This document shows, one piece after another, positions 1-6,006 of a stretch of 9,156 nt of DNA; the stretch's first letter is position 1; each line of letters starts with the position of its first letter. Location: NCBI GenBank assembly GCA_964519405.1, contig CAZFLA010000143.1, positions 1-9,156 on the forward strand. The letters run 5' to 3'. The notes beneath the pieces were generated by a model. That model was not told the DNA's origin and made no database searches. It saw only the letters and a program-made list of their open reading frames with translations. The translations under genes and the position numbers were made by a program. The DNA is from G963677485 sp964519405 (GTDB taxonomy: Bacteria > Armatimonadota > HRBIN16).

Positions 1-702
1 CCGTTTGGTTGTTATCTGCTTGATGACCTGGAACGGATAGCAGATCGGCGGATGTTTATCTTCGCTACCTGCTTTGCTCCCACCGAAAGCCAAAGGCAGA
101 TGATTGACAAGGTGGTTAAGCACTCCGGAAAGACCGCCGTGTGGCTCTACGCACCAGGGTTATATCGCGACGGCCATTTTGATATGGACGCGATGCAGCA
201 GATGACGGGTTTTCAACTGGCTATGTCGCGTGATAAAGAGCCGATGAATGTGACACTGAGCGGCACAGACACGTTATTATCTGGTATAGCATCTGGCTCG
301 GTGTATGGTCTCGATCTGGCAACATCGCCGGTAATTACCGTGGACGATACGAATGCTGTGGCTTTAGGGGTGATGTCAGGCAGCAAACGCACTGGGCTGG
401 CTGTTATGCGCATGCGTGGCTGGACATCGCTCTATTCCACAGCTCCCATGTTGCCGACCGAGTTACTGCGGAACCTGGCGTTGGCTTCTGGAGTTCATGT
501 GTATACACAGGGTGATGAGGTTGTGTGGGCGAATCGGAGTATGCTGGCGGTGAATGCGAACAACGGCGGGCCGCGCACCATCAGTCTGCCCCGAAAAGCC
601 ACCGTTACGGAGTTGTTCAGCGGAAAGTTGATTGACAGAAACACCGACCGTTTTACGGTGGATTTTGCCGATAAAGCCACACTGCTGTTCCACTTGGGGT
701 AG
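1..702 (+). CDS. GH42-like glycoside hydrolase, C-terminal part (5' end outside window)
   Basis: Frame 1 is open from the first base, so the ATG at 52 is internal and the gene begins outside the window. The 233 visible residues align without gaps with residues 760-992 of the glycosidase at 1482-4460, at about half identity by eye. Shared blocks are PFGxYxLDDLE, APTExQRQMID, AVWxYAPGxYR, WTSxYSxAP, LLRN, AGVHxYT, ANRS, LPR and LFHL. This part corresponds to the GATase-like domain (similar to the GH42 middle or trimerisation domain) plus a C-terminal beta domain. The catalytic barrel would lie to the left, outside the window. The role, hydrolysis of a beta-linked, probably galactose-type sugar, is inferred from the complete paralogue. 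No convincing terminator follows; a 6-bp GCATGC hairpin at 710-726 lacks a T-run. The gene is likely the first of a tandem pair. Confidence 0.85.
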   Translation, partial: PFGCYLLDDLERIADRRMFIFATCFAPTESQRQMIDKVVKHSGKTAVWLYAPGLYRDGHFDMDAMQQMTGFQLAMSRDKEPMNVTLSGTDTLLSGIASGSVYGLDLATSPVITVDDTNAVALGVMSGSKRTGLAVMRMRGWTSLYSTAPMLPTELLRNLALASGVHVYTQGDEVVWANRSMLAVNANNGGPRTISLPRKATVTELFSGKLIDRNTDRFTVDFADKATLLFHLG

Positions 703-870
703 ACGCATCGCATGCTGTGAGCATGCAGGAATGGCTCAGCGATGATGCTATAAGGTTACAGTGGGGTTAAAGAGGCGGGAGTAATCGCCTTTAGGTTACA
801 AGCCTAGCTTCACTTTGCTGGTTTGTTTGTCATGTTGGAACCATATGCTTACGGATGTATAGACATAAAT

Positions 871-1107
871 CTATAGATACCGAAGCAAATCTTCAACTGT
901 GAGCTTATGGTGTTTGGCGATACTCGATAATATGCCTTGTAGAGTTCCAACTTTGATGGGCTTGTGATTGGGTATGACCTCGTGGTGTTCACCATCGCGC
1001 AACGTAGTGATTCGAATATGTGATCCTGTCTGACGGGTCGGTTCGTAACCAAGCACCTTAAGTGCGTGAATCAACCTTTTGGCGTCTACATCACGAGGTA
1101 ATCTCAC
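871..1107 (-). CDS. hicA: HicA-family mRNA interferase toxin
   Basis: This is a 78-residue basic protein of HicA (YcfA-like) type, with a small dsRNA-binding-like fold. Known family members cut mRNA when not bound by HicB. The hallmark is visible: an N-terminal helix with 'LKVLGYEP' (residues 16-23), then T27-G28-S29-H30, where the His of the G-S-H motif is the catalytic residue. It is followed by a short strand, the conserved 'HHEVIPNHKPIKVGTLQGIL' stretch and a C-terminal helix ending in 'LTVEDLLRYL'. The start is GTG at 1107, overlapping the hicB TGA stop as GTGA. No Shine-Dalgarno precedes it, so translation is probably coupled to hicB. Length is normal and the active site looks intact. 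The toxin is downstream of its antitoxin, the reverse of the classical hicAB order. An AT-rich 6-bp hairpin at 858-875 spans the stop codon but has no T-run. Confidence 0.9.
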   Translation of the reverse strand: MRLPRDVDAKRLIHALKVLGYEPTRQTGSHIRITTLRDGEHHEVIPNHKPIKVGTLQGILSSIAKHHKLTVEDLLRYL

Positions 1108-1316
1108 CCGACTAAAACTTCTTCGCTGACGACTCGAAGACGTATAATTGTTGGTGCATCCTTGGGGGTGTCGAAGAAGCAGTTTACTGCATCAATGATA
1201 TTTGCTCGAAGCTCCTCAAGAGATTCCGCCTCAGTATGTATTCCATAACCGACTGCAGACGCGGTAAATCCACCATCGACCTTATCTTCATAAGCATCGA
1301 AACACAGCTCTTTCAT
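1104..1316 (-). CDS. hicB: HicB-family antitoxin (compact form)
   Basis: A 70-residue acidic protein of the HicB/UPF0150 type, the presumed inhibitor of the HicA toxin that follows it. The partial RNase-H-like fold is recognisable: a first strand 'KELCFDAYED', then 'GGFTASAVGYGIHTEAESLEELRANIIDAVNCFFD', which holds the family's GG(F/Y)xA, the 'TEAxSLEEL' turn and the long helix, and finally 'IIRLRVVSEEVLV'. It ends right after this domain. The ribbon-helix-helix or HTH extension that many HicB proteins use for DNA binding is missing, so autoregulation would need the HicAB complex or another factor. The start at 1316 is fixed by an AGGAGGT site 4 nt upstream. Proteins of this short family can carry unrelated enzyme names in databases (from memory); the adjoining hicA makes the antitoxin call far better. 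The cassette runs against the flanking glycosidases. Confidence 0.85.
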   Translation of the reverse strand: MKELCFDAYEDKVDGGFTASAVGYGIHTEAESLEELRANIIDAVNCFFDTPKDAPTIIRLRVVSEEVLVG

Positions 1317-1320
1317 TTGA

Positions 1321-1327
1321 ACCTCCT
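1321..1327 (-). promoter_or_regulatory. Shine-Dalgarno site of hicB
   Basis: The minus strand reads AGGAGGT, then TCAA, then ATG. This near-perfect site decides the hicB start and contrasts with hicA, which has none. Confidence 0.85.
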
Positions 1328-1341
1328 ATGGGCCTTCCTAT

Positions 1342-1366
1342 CTAGCTCTATTATACCTTGAGCTAG
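1342..1366. promoter_or_regulatory. Inverted repeat around the hicBA -10 box (candidate operator)
   Basis: Two perfect 7-bp arms, CTAGCTC at 1342-1348 and GAGCTAG at 1360-1366, are separated by 11 bp. The spacer carries the minus-strand TATAAT at 1350-1355. A protein bound to both arms would cover the -10 region and block hicBA transcription. The position suits autoregulation, which is usual for toxin-antitoxin operons, but the visible HicB has no clear DNA-binding domain. Confidence 0.55.
1350..1355 (-). promoter_or_regulatory. -10 box of hicBA promoter
   Basis: The minus strand shows a perfect TATAAT, about 35 nt before the hicB start codon. At 17 bp spacing the -35 position (1373-1378) reads GTAATA, a poor match. 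Either the promoter is weak, or it depends on the -10 box or an activator. Confidence 0.6.
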
Positions 1367-1411
1367 TGTACCTATTACACAATTTCGGTTCAGCTATACT
1401 GCCTATACACG

Positions 1412-1425
1412 CAGGTATCTACCTG
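1412..1425. repeat. Near-palindrome CAGGTA-TC-TACCTG
   Basis: Perfect 6-bp arms with a 2-bp centre lie between hicB and the glycosidase start, about 57 bp before the latter. This is the size of a dimeric repressor half-site pair. Just upstream, CTATAC is repeated twice with a 9-bp period (1394-1399 and 1403-1408). It could be an operator for the glycosidase; no regulator gene is present in the window to pair with it. Confidence 0.35.
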
Positions 1426-1444
1426 ACTCATGGCGAATCTGATA

Positions 1445-1476
1445 CCCATAGAATAGCACCCAGCTATATGGGAGGG
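1445..1476 (+). promoter_or_regulatory. Ribosome-binding site of the large glycosidase, within a possible hairpin
   Basis: GGAGGG at 1471-1476 lies 5 nt before the ATG at 1482 and supports that start. The same stretch can fold: CCCAT (1445-1449) with ATGGG (1468-1472), and ATAGC (1453-1457) with GCTAT (1463-1467), with a 3-nt bulge and a 5-nt loop. The fold would bury the first bases of the Shine-Dalgarno site, so translation may be limited unless the hairpin opens. The site is clear; the regulatory role is inference. Confidence 0.55.
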
Positions 1477-1481
1477 ATATC

Positions 1482-4460
1482 ATGATTTCGCCAAAAAACA
1501 ACGCAGGACCACTGAAGGTGCTGTATGCTGACGGTCGTAAAGCGTCATTGTGGGACAGCGCCCGCGATGACGCTCGGCGCGAGGCGGAGTATACACATTA
1601 CGAAATTGAATCGGGTAAGAACACCATCTGCTGGTCGCTTGCGCCAAGAGATGCCACCGTAACCTCAGCAGATATGTTTTACCGACAGCCCATTACGCGG
1701 CCGTTCAATGACATGGTTATTAGGCTACGTAATAATGGTGCAGCCTTTCTACTATCGGTGAAAATCGCCGACCAAAATAACTCCGAATATGCACCAGAAC
1801 CTGTTCCGTTAAAAGCGAATAGTGGTTGGCAGGATGTTCGCTTTACGCGAAAGCAGTTCAAGGTGGCTAGCTGGTCAAAAGACAGCGATGGACGGTTTGA
1901 CTGGCCGACAAAGCTGCTGGCAGTTATTGCTTTTGACATCAAACAAGGTCAAGAGTATAAGCTGGAAGTGGAGTCCATCACCCTTAACTATGCCCCTGCT
2001 GTGAAGATTACAGCGGCAGCAGCTTTGTCGGCCTCTGTTCAAGCCGGACAAACTCTGACCGTCTCAGGGGCTATTCGACCACAGAAATTCTTCGACAACG
2101 ACGGAGCATGTGAACTGCAGCTGATGAAGGGCCAAGTAGTGATGTCTCGCGTAGATGTGAAGCTGCCTGTCGACCTGCAGGCTGGCCAAAGATACGAATT
2201 TGGCCCGGTTGCGCTGCATGTTCCTATGTTTTCATTTAGCGGTGAGCACACAGTGCGGCTGAAAGTGAGTGAGACATTGGCAGACGGAAAAGCAGAAGGA
2301 ATACTGAGTAAGGTGAACGTTGTGGGCAGGCGAGTTCCAAAGAGCATCGCTGAAGTAAAGCCCTACCATGGCGTGCCAACCCTGTTTATCGATGGTAAGC
2401 CAAATCCTGCCATATCGTATATGTCGTATAACCCGCAAACGCGGTATTTTACACAGTTTGGGCAGGCAGGCGTTCATCTCTATACATTTAGCTCAACCCC
2501 ATCAGAAGCGGGTTACTTTTTGTCAAATGTGGTGTGGACGGCACCCAATAAATGGGACTATTCGCAGGTAGACCATCGATGTATGATGGTCATCAACAGC
2601 GATTCGCAGGCCCATTTCTTCCCTCGCCTCTATCTGCGGGCACCAAAGTGGTGGTGCGATAAACACCCTGAAGAGATGGTGACATATGATCCAGGTGACG
2701 GAAAACCGCTGCCCTTCATTCACAATGATGAGCACCAGGTGCCAAGCTGGTCATCGGAAATATGGCGCAAAGACACTGCAGAGGCGATCAGGCGATATAT
2801 CCGTCATATGGAGCAATCTCCATGGGCAGATCGGGTGATCGGCTACCATGTGGCCTCTGGCACCACTGAAGAGTGGATGATGTGGGGCGGCAATGAAGAC
2901 CAATGGGTAGACTACAGCAAACCCAACCGCGAGGCTTTCCATCGCTGGCTTAAGGCAAAATACAGCAGTGTTGAGGCACTTCGTGCGGCATGGAACGATG
3001 CCGATGTAGACTTCAACTCGGCTAAGATACCGACAAAGGCTCAGCGTATGGAATCCGAGTTGTATGAACTGCACGATCCCAAGAAATCTCAGGCAGTGAT
3101 TGACTATACCCTCTACACCAGCGATCTCGTTGCCGAAACTATTGCTTATTTTGCCAAAGTGATTAAGGATGCTACCCATCGCGAAAAACTCGTGGGTGCG
3201 TTCTATGGATATGTGCTGCAGTTGGTCGGTGAGCAGCGTCAGCAAAATGCAGGCCATCTTGCCATGGACAAACTGCTGGCATGCCCGGATGTTGACTTCA
3301 TGACGAGTCCATCTAGCTATGCCTTTAGGGCACCGGGCACCGGATATTCGCACTTTATGTCGCTGACAGACACCATCAAGGCGCATGGCAAGCTGTGGAT
3401 GGACGAGAATGACTACCGAACCTGGTTAACCGGCGGAAAGGTTGGCGAATTCGGACAAGCGGCGACCTATGAGGAGAGCCTAACCCAGCAGAGGCGTGAG
3501 CTAGGTCATGTATTGGGCAAGGGCGTGGGTATGTGGTGGTTCGACATGGGCGGCGGTTGGTTCGATGACCCGCGCATGATGCGCGAAATTGGTGATATGA
3601 ATAGAATTGCCGAGGAAACCGTGGCTTGGGACCGGTCTCCGAACGACGAAATAGCCTACGTGTTGGATCCAAAATCGCTGGCATGGATGCGAACAGCAAA
3701 CTACATCAGCGGTCCGATGATATTGCATCAATTACCGCAGTTGGGTCGTGTCGGAGCACCATTTGGCACGTATATGTTGGATGATCTGGAGTTGATTCCC
3801 CCTCATAAAATGTATGTGTTCATCTGCTGCGTGGCACCAACCGAGCAGCAGCGGCAGATGATTGATCGAGTGGTTAAGCGAGACGGCCGAATTGCTGTTT
3901 GGGTGTATGCACCTGGGATCTACCGCAGCGGTCAGCTTGATGTTTCGGGTATGCAGGCGTTAACCGGCATCAACCTGAAGATGGAAAACCGAAAAGCCTA
4001 TGCTCATGTCACTCTGTTGGGTGATAATCCATGGCTCGATGGGTTAAAGAAAGGTGATGTCTTCGGCTTGGATTCCGATGTAGGTCCTGTGATCTATGCG
4101 GATGATGCGGAGGCACAGGTTTTGGGTCAGATAACCAAAAGCGAACTCGCTGGGTTGGTGGTTCGTAAATACCCGCAGTGGACTTCGTTCTACTCTGCGG
4201 CACCGGTGGTTCCTACAGCATTGCTGCGGAATATCGCCAAAGCAGCGGGTGTTCACCTGTATACCGAGGGCGGTGAAACGGTGTATGCTAACCGCAGTAT
4301 TCTCTCGGTCTCTGTGAATGATGGTGGGGTTCGGACGATTAAGCTGCCGCGAGCTGCTAAGGTGACTGAGCTCTATACTGGCAAGCTGATCGGCACCGGC
4401 ATCAGCCAGTTCACCATTGACATCCCCAGCTTAGGGACGGTGCTCTTCCACCTGGAGTAG
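1482..4460 (+). CDS. GH42-like (clan GH-A type) glycoside hydrolase, probable beta-galactosidase-like
   Basis: A 992-residue protein. Residues 1-170 look like a beta-sandwich carbohydrate-binding module, and 175-290 like a second beta-rich Ig-type domain. A TIM-barrel of GH42/GH-A type starts near 'GVPTLFIDGKP' (297-307) and runs to about 720. A GATase-like domain and a beta domain fill roughly 720-992. Likely catalytic acids are E463 or E464 in 'GTTEEW' after a strand 'GYHVAS' (454-459), and E642 in 'KLWMDEND' (637-644). GH42 enzymes normally have Asn-Glu at the acid/base position; here Thr-Glu-Glu replaces it, so substrate and even activity are uncertain. ATG 1482 is fixed by GGAGGG and by an in-frame stop at 1449. 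No signal peptide is seen, which suggests a cytoplasmic enzyme or an unusual export route. It is a paralogue of the truncated gene at the left edge. Confidence 0.85.
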   Translation: MISPKNNAGPLKVLYADGRKASLWDSARDDARREAEYTHYEIESGKNTICWSLAPRDATVTSADMFYRQPITRPFNDMVIRLRNNGAAFLLSVKIADQNNSEYAPEPVPLKANSGWQDVRFTRKQFKVASWSKDSDGRFDWPTKLLAVIAFDIKQGQEYKLEVESITLNYAPAVKITAAAALSASVQAGQTLTVSGAIRPQKFFDNDGACELQLMKGQVVMSRVDVKLPVDLQAGQRYEFGPVALHVPMFSFSGEHTVRLKVSETLADGKAEGILSKVNVVGRRVPKSIAEVKPYHGVPTLFIDGKPNPAISYMSYNPQTRYFTQFGQAGVHLYTFSSTPSEAGYFLSNVVWTAPNKWDYSQVDHRCMMVINSDSQAHFFPRLYLRAPKWWCDKHPEEMVTYDPGDGKPLPFIHNDEHQVPSWSSEIWRKDTAEAIRRYIRHMEQSPWADRVIGYHVASGTTEEWMMWGGNEDQWVDYSKPNREAFHRWLKAKYSSVEALRAAWNDADVDFNSAKIPTKAQRMESELYELHDPKKSQAVIDYTLYTSDLVAETIAYFAKVIKDATHREKLVGAFYGYVLQLVGEQRQQNAGHLAMDKLLACPDVDFMTSPSSYAFRAPGTGYSHFMSLTDTIKAHGKLWMDENDYRTWLTGGKVGEFGQAATYEESLTQQRRELGHVLGKGVGMWWFDMGGGWFDDPRMMREIGDMNRIAEETVAWDRSPNDEIAYVLDPKSLAWMRTANYISGPMILHQLPQLGRVGAPFGTYMLDDLELIPPHKMYVFICCVAPTEQQRQMIDRVVKRDGRIAVWVYAPGIYRSGQLDVSGMQALTGINLKMENRKAYAHVTLLGDNPWLDGLKKGDVFGLDSDVGPVIYADDAEAQVLGQITKSELAGLVVRKYPQWTSFYSAAPVVPTALLRNIAKAAGVHLYTEGGETVYANRSILSVSVNDGGVRTIKLPRAAKVTELYTGKLIGTGISQFTIDIPSLGTVLFHLE

Positions 4461-4473
4461 CGCCTCCCATATC

Positions 4474-4513
4474 AAAATATCAGGGCACAGAGCTGTATGC
4501 TCTGTGCCCTGAT
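4474..4513 (-). terminator. Rho-independent terminator between convergent genes
   Basis: A perfect 15-bp stem, with arms 4479-4493 and 4499-4513 and loop TGTAT, lies in the 70-bp gap between the converging glycosidase and glycosyltransferase genes. On the minus strand it is followed by ATTTTGAT, a short T-run, so it best ends the glycosyltransferase transcript. On the plus strand no T-run follows (GCTGCC), but the strong stem may still stop or protect the glycosidase mRNA. Confidence 0.8.
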
Positions 4514-4530
4514 GCTGCCTCAGATACTGC

Positions 4531-5772
4531 TTATTCACGAGCTGCTTCGGTTGATTTTCGGGCGAATATCCTCTGCAATGCAATTGCCGCAAACATAATT
4601 TCATAAGTCTGTATCGGGATAACATAGCGGTTTGGCGCCACAGTTGTGGCCACATACACAACCGTCCACCACAGTATCAATACCGTGATAGGCAGTGCTC
4701 TAGTCCGCTCATCAGCAGACAACCGGAAGTATCCTACCAGCGACAGGAGGAACAATGGGAGGGCCAGCAAAGCCTGTTTAGGAACAGAAAAATGCCCTAT
4801 AGCTGACACATTTTTGGCGCAGGAATCGCGATCGTGTCCCAGACCAGCCCACCATAAATCGGAAAACTTCTGCCCAAAGAGAGCGATGGCTGTTGCTGGT
4901 TCATGAGTAATCTGGCGGATTGTCTCTTTGGTGAACACTTTATCTTGCTGTGCTTCGGTCTTTCCTGCGAGTTTGCTTTGAAGCTCCGGTGGATAGTGCT
5001 GCCACTGCCAAACCTGGTGATAATATGGCGGCCAGTTACCAAGCCACAGGTTGAATCCTCCTCCTGTAGCAATGGGTATAAACTCACCGGTTGATCGGTA
5101 ATTGCGTATTGTCCACATGCCTAGACAGGCTGTAGAAACAATCAAGAGTGATAAAGCACCCAATATAGCCTGCTTTGATTTCCCATTTTTCAACCATATG
5201 TATAAGGCGGCAATGGGAACTAACGGCATGATCACCGCCTTGCATAACACACAGAGTGCAAGCAGTAACCCCGTTATCATGCAATTCTTTATATTGGGTT
5301 TGGTAGTGCATTTGATTATAAACCACACACACACCGATATGAGGAAGAGAGCTAGAATTTCCGTGAGCACTTCTGTAATAGAGCGCCAGAAGGAAAACCA
5401 CATGATACACATAAATACCGTAAGTAATGAACACACAGTGCTTTTGGTTACGTAATAACATGTCTTGAATGTGACGATGAGTGCGGCAATAAACAACATG
5501 AACTGCGCAAGATAGACTGCAACCAGGTTTTGGCCTGCAAAACTGTAAATGAGTGCTAAAAACGCCGGGTAGACAGGAACGCGGTATGTGCTGCCGTATG
5601 TATGCGAGGTGAGTATCTGCATGGCCAGATTGTGATAGTCCAGCGCGTCTGCGGTGAGCTTACTCGCCGAATCGCCGCGGTTGCCTACGATGACGGACAA
5701 ACCAATGAGCACCGCACAAACAACGAGATACCAAATATTAAGGTTCTTCTTATAAGATGATGGATGGTGCAC
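4531..5772 (-). CDS. GT-C membrane glycosyltransferase (ArnT/PMT_2, GT39-like)
   Basis: A 413-residue polytopic membrane protein with about nine or ten hydrophobic segments, for example at 13-30, 82-102, 113-129, 135-153, 163-194, 203-220, 333-350, 359-378 and 389-403. Family marks are present: an early loop with 'ADALDYHNLA' (41-50; D45 in the position of the catalytic Asp), 'YRVPVYPAFLALIY' (63-76), 'WTIRNYRSTGEFIPIATGGG' (220-239) with 'NLWLGN' (241-246), and 'APNRYVIPI' (379-387) near the end. Such enzymes move a sugar from a polyprenyl-phosphate donor to a lipid, protein or glycan on the outer face of the inner membrane. Acceptor and sugar cannot be told. The start is GTG at 5772 with only a weak GGAG 11 nt upstream; no early ATG is in frame. 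It is divergent from the FAD oxidoreductase, which fits surface glycan synthesis. Confidence 0.85.
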   Translation of the reverse strand: MHHPSSYKKNLNIWYLVVCAVLIGLSVIVGNRGDSASKLTADALDYHNLAMQILTSHTYGSTYRVPVYPAFLALIYSFAGQNLVAVYLAQFMLFIAALIVTFKTCYYVTKSTVCSLLTVFMCIMWFSFWRSITEVLTEILALFLISVCVWFIIKCTTKPNIKNCMITGLLLALCVLCKAVIMPLVPIAALYIWLKNGKSKQAILGALSLLIVSTACLGMWTIRNYRSTGEFIPIATGGGFNLWLGNWPPYYHQVWQWQHYPPELQSKLAGKTEAQQDKVFTKETIRQITHEPATAIALFGQKFSDLWWAGLGHDRDSCAKNVSAIGHFSVPKQALLALPLFLLSLVGYFRLSADERTRALPITVLILWWTVVYVATTVAPNRYVIPIQTYEIMFAAIALQRIFARKSTEAARE

Positions 5773-5841
5773 TGCTTTATATACTCCAATCCTAATGTAT
5801 GTGATAACAGTTAATAATCCGCTGCGCTATCTATGGTAGAT

Positions 5842-5853
5842 TTTACATGTAAA
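5842..5853. repeat. Perfect 12-bp palindrome TTTACATGTAAA
   Basis: A fully symmetric 12-mer in the divergent region between the glycosyltransferase and the oxidoreductase, about 70 bp before the former's start. Its size and symmetry fit a dimeric repressor site. No -10 box is clear for the minus-strand gene, so which gene it would control is unknown. Confidence 0.5.
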
Positions 5854-5857
5854 TGGA

Positions 5858-5916
5858 GTAAAGTCGATAACGCTTTAAAGCGGCGAACGAAAAAGCTGTG
5901 CGACGGCTGACTTTAC
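5858..5916. promoter_or_regulatory. 8-bp inverted repeat GTAAAGTC/GACTTTAC flanking an inner palindrome
   Basis: Arms at 5858-5865 and 5909-5916 are perfect complements 43 bp apart. The right arm overlaps the -35 box (5907-5912) of the oxidoreductase promoter, so a protein bridging the arms would interfere with that promoter. The space holds the palindrome at 5871-5882. All of it is upstream of the likely transcription start near 5942, so a DNA operator is more likely than an RNA structure. Confidence 0.45.
5871..5882. repeat. Perfect 12-bp palindrome CGCTTTAAAGCG
   Basis: A second perfectly symmetric 12-mer, centred 29 bp from the first and lying about 25 bp before the -35 box of the oxidoreductase promoter. 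It could be an operator or activator site. The two palindromes differ in sequence and so may bind different proteins. Confidence 0.5.
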
Positions 5917-5935
5917 CATTCGAGATGATTATAAT
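5907..5935 (+). promoter_or_regulatory. Sigma70-type promoter of the FAD oxidoreductase
   Basis: CTGACT (5907-5912; four of six consensus bases) and a perfect TATAAT (5930-5935) are separated by 17 bp, the optimal spacing. Transcription would start near 5942 and leave a leader of about 65 nt before the ATG at 6007. Confidence 0.7.
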
Positions 5936-5997
5936 ATGCGTGTGCAGCAATAATCTGATTGCATATGTCGGTTCAAACAAAAACATTTGGCGGTGTC

Positions 5998-6003
5998 GAA
6001 GGA
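5998..6003 (+). promoter_or_regulatory. Shine-Dalgarno site deciding the oxidoreductase start
   Basis: GAAGGA sits 3 nt before ATG 6007. The in-frame TTG at 5959 and ATG at 5965 have no such site, so 6007 is preferred even though the spacing is short. Confidence 0.55.
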
Positions 6004-6006
6004 TTA

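Noticed and set aside
710..726. GCATGC-TGTGA-GCATGC hairpin just after the first glycosidase
   Set aside because: The stem is only 6 bp and no T-run follows, so a terminator call is not supported.
858..875. TATAGA/TCTATA hairpin over the hicA stop codon
   Set aside because: It is short, AT-rich and has no T-run; weak as a terminator and likely chance.
1430..1456. Tiny upstream open frame of 8 codons before the glycosidase (MANLIPIE)
   Set aside because: It has no Shine-Dalgarno site and no sign of coding; too short to support.
2751..3386. A 211-codon open frame on the minus strand
   Set aside because: It lies wholly inside the large glycosidase, has no recognisable domain or ribosome-binding site, and its composition is that of an antisense shadow.
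5102..5455. A 117-codon plus-strand open frame
   Set aside because: It is antisense to the GT-C membrane protein, whose family motifs are clear; it is a shadow.
5959..6006. Longer N terminus for the FAD oxidoreductase from TTG 5959 or ATG 5965
   Set aside because: Neither has a ribosome-binding site, and the extra residues push the FAD-binding motif further from the N terminus than is usual; the ATG at 6007 fits better.
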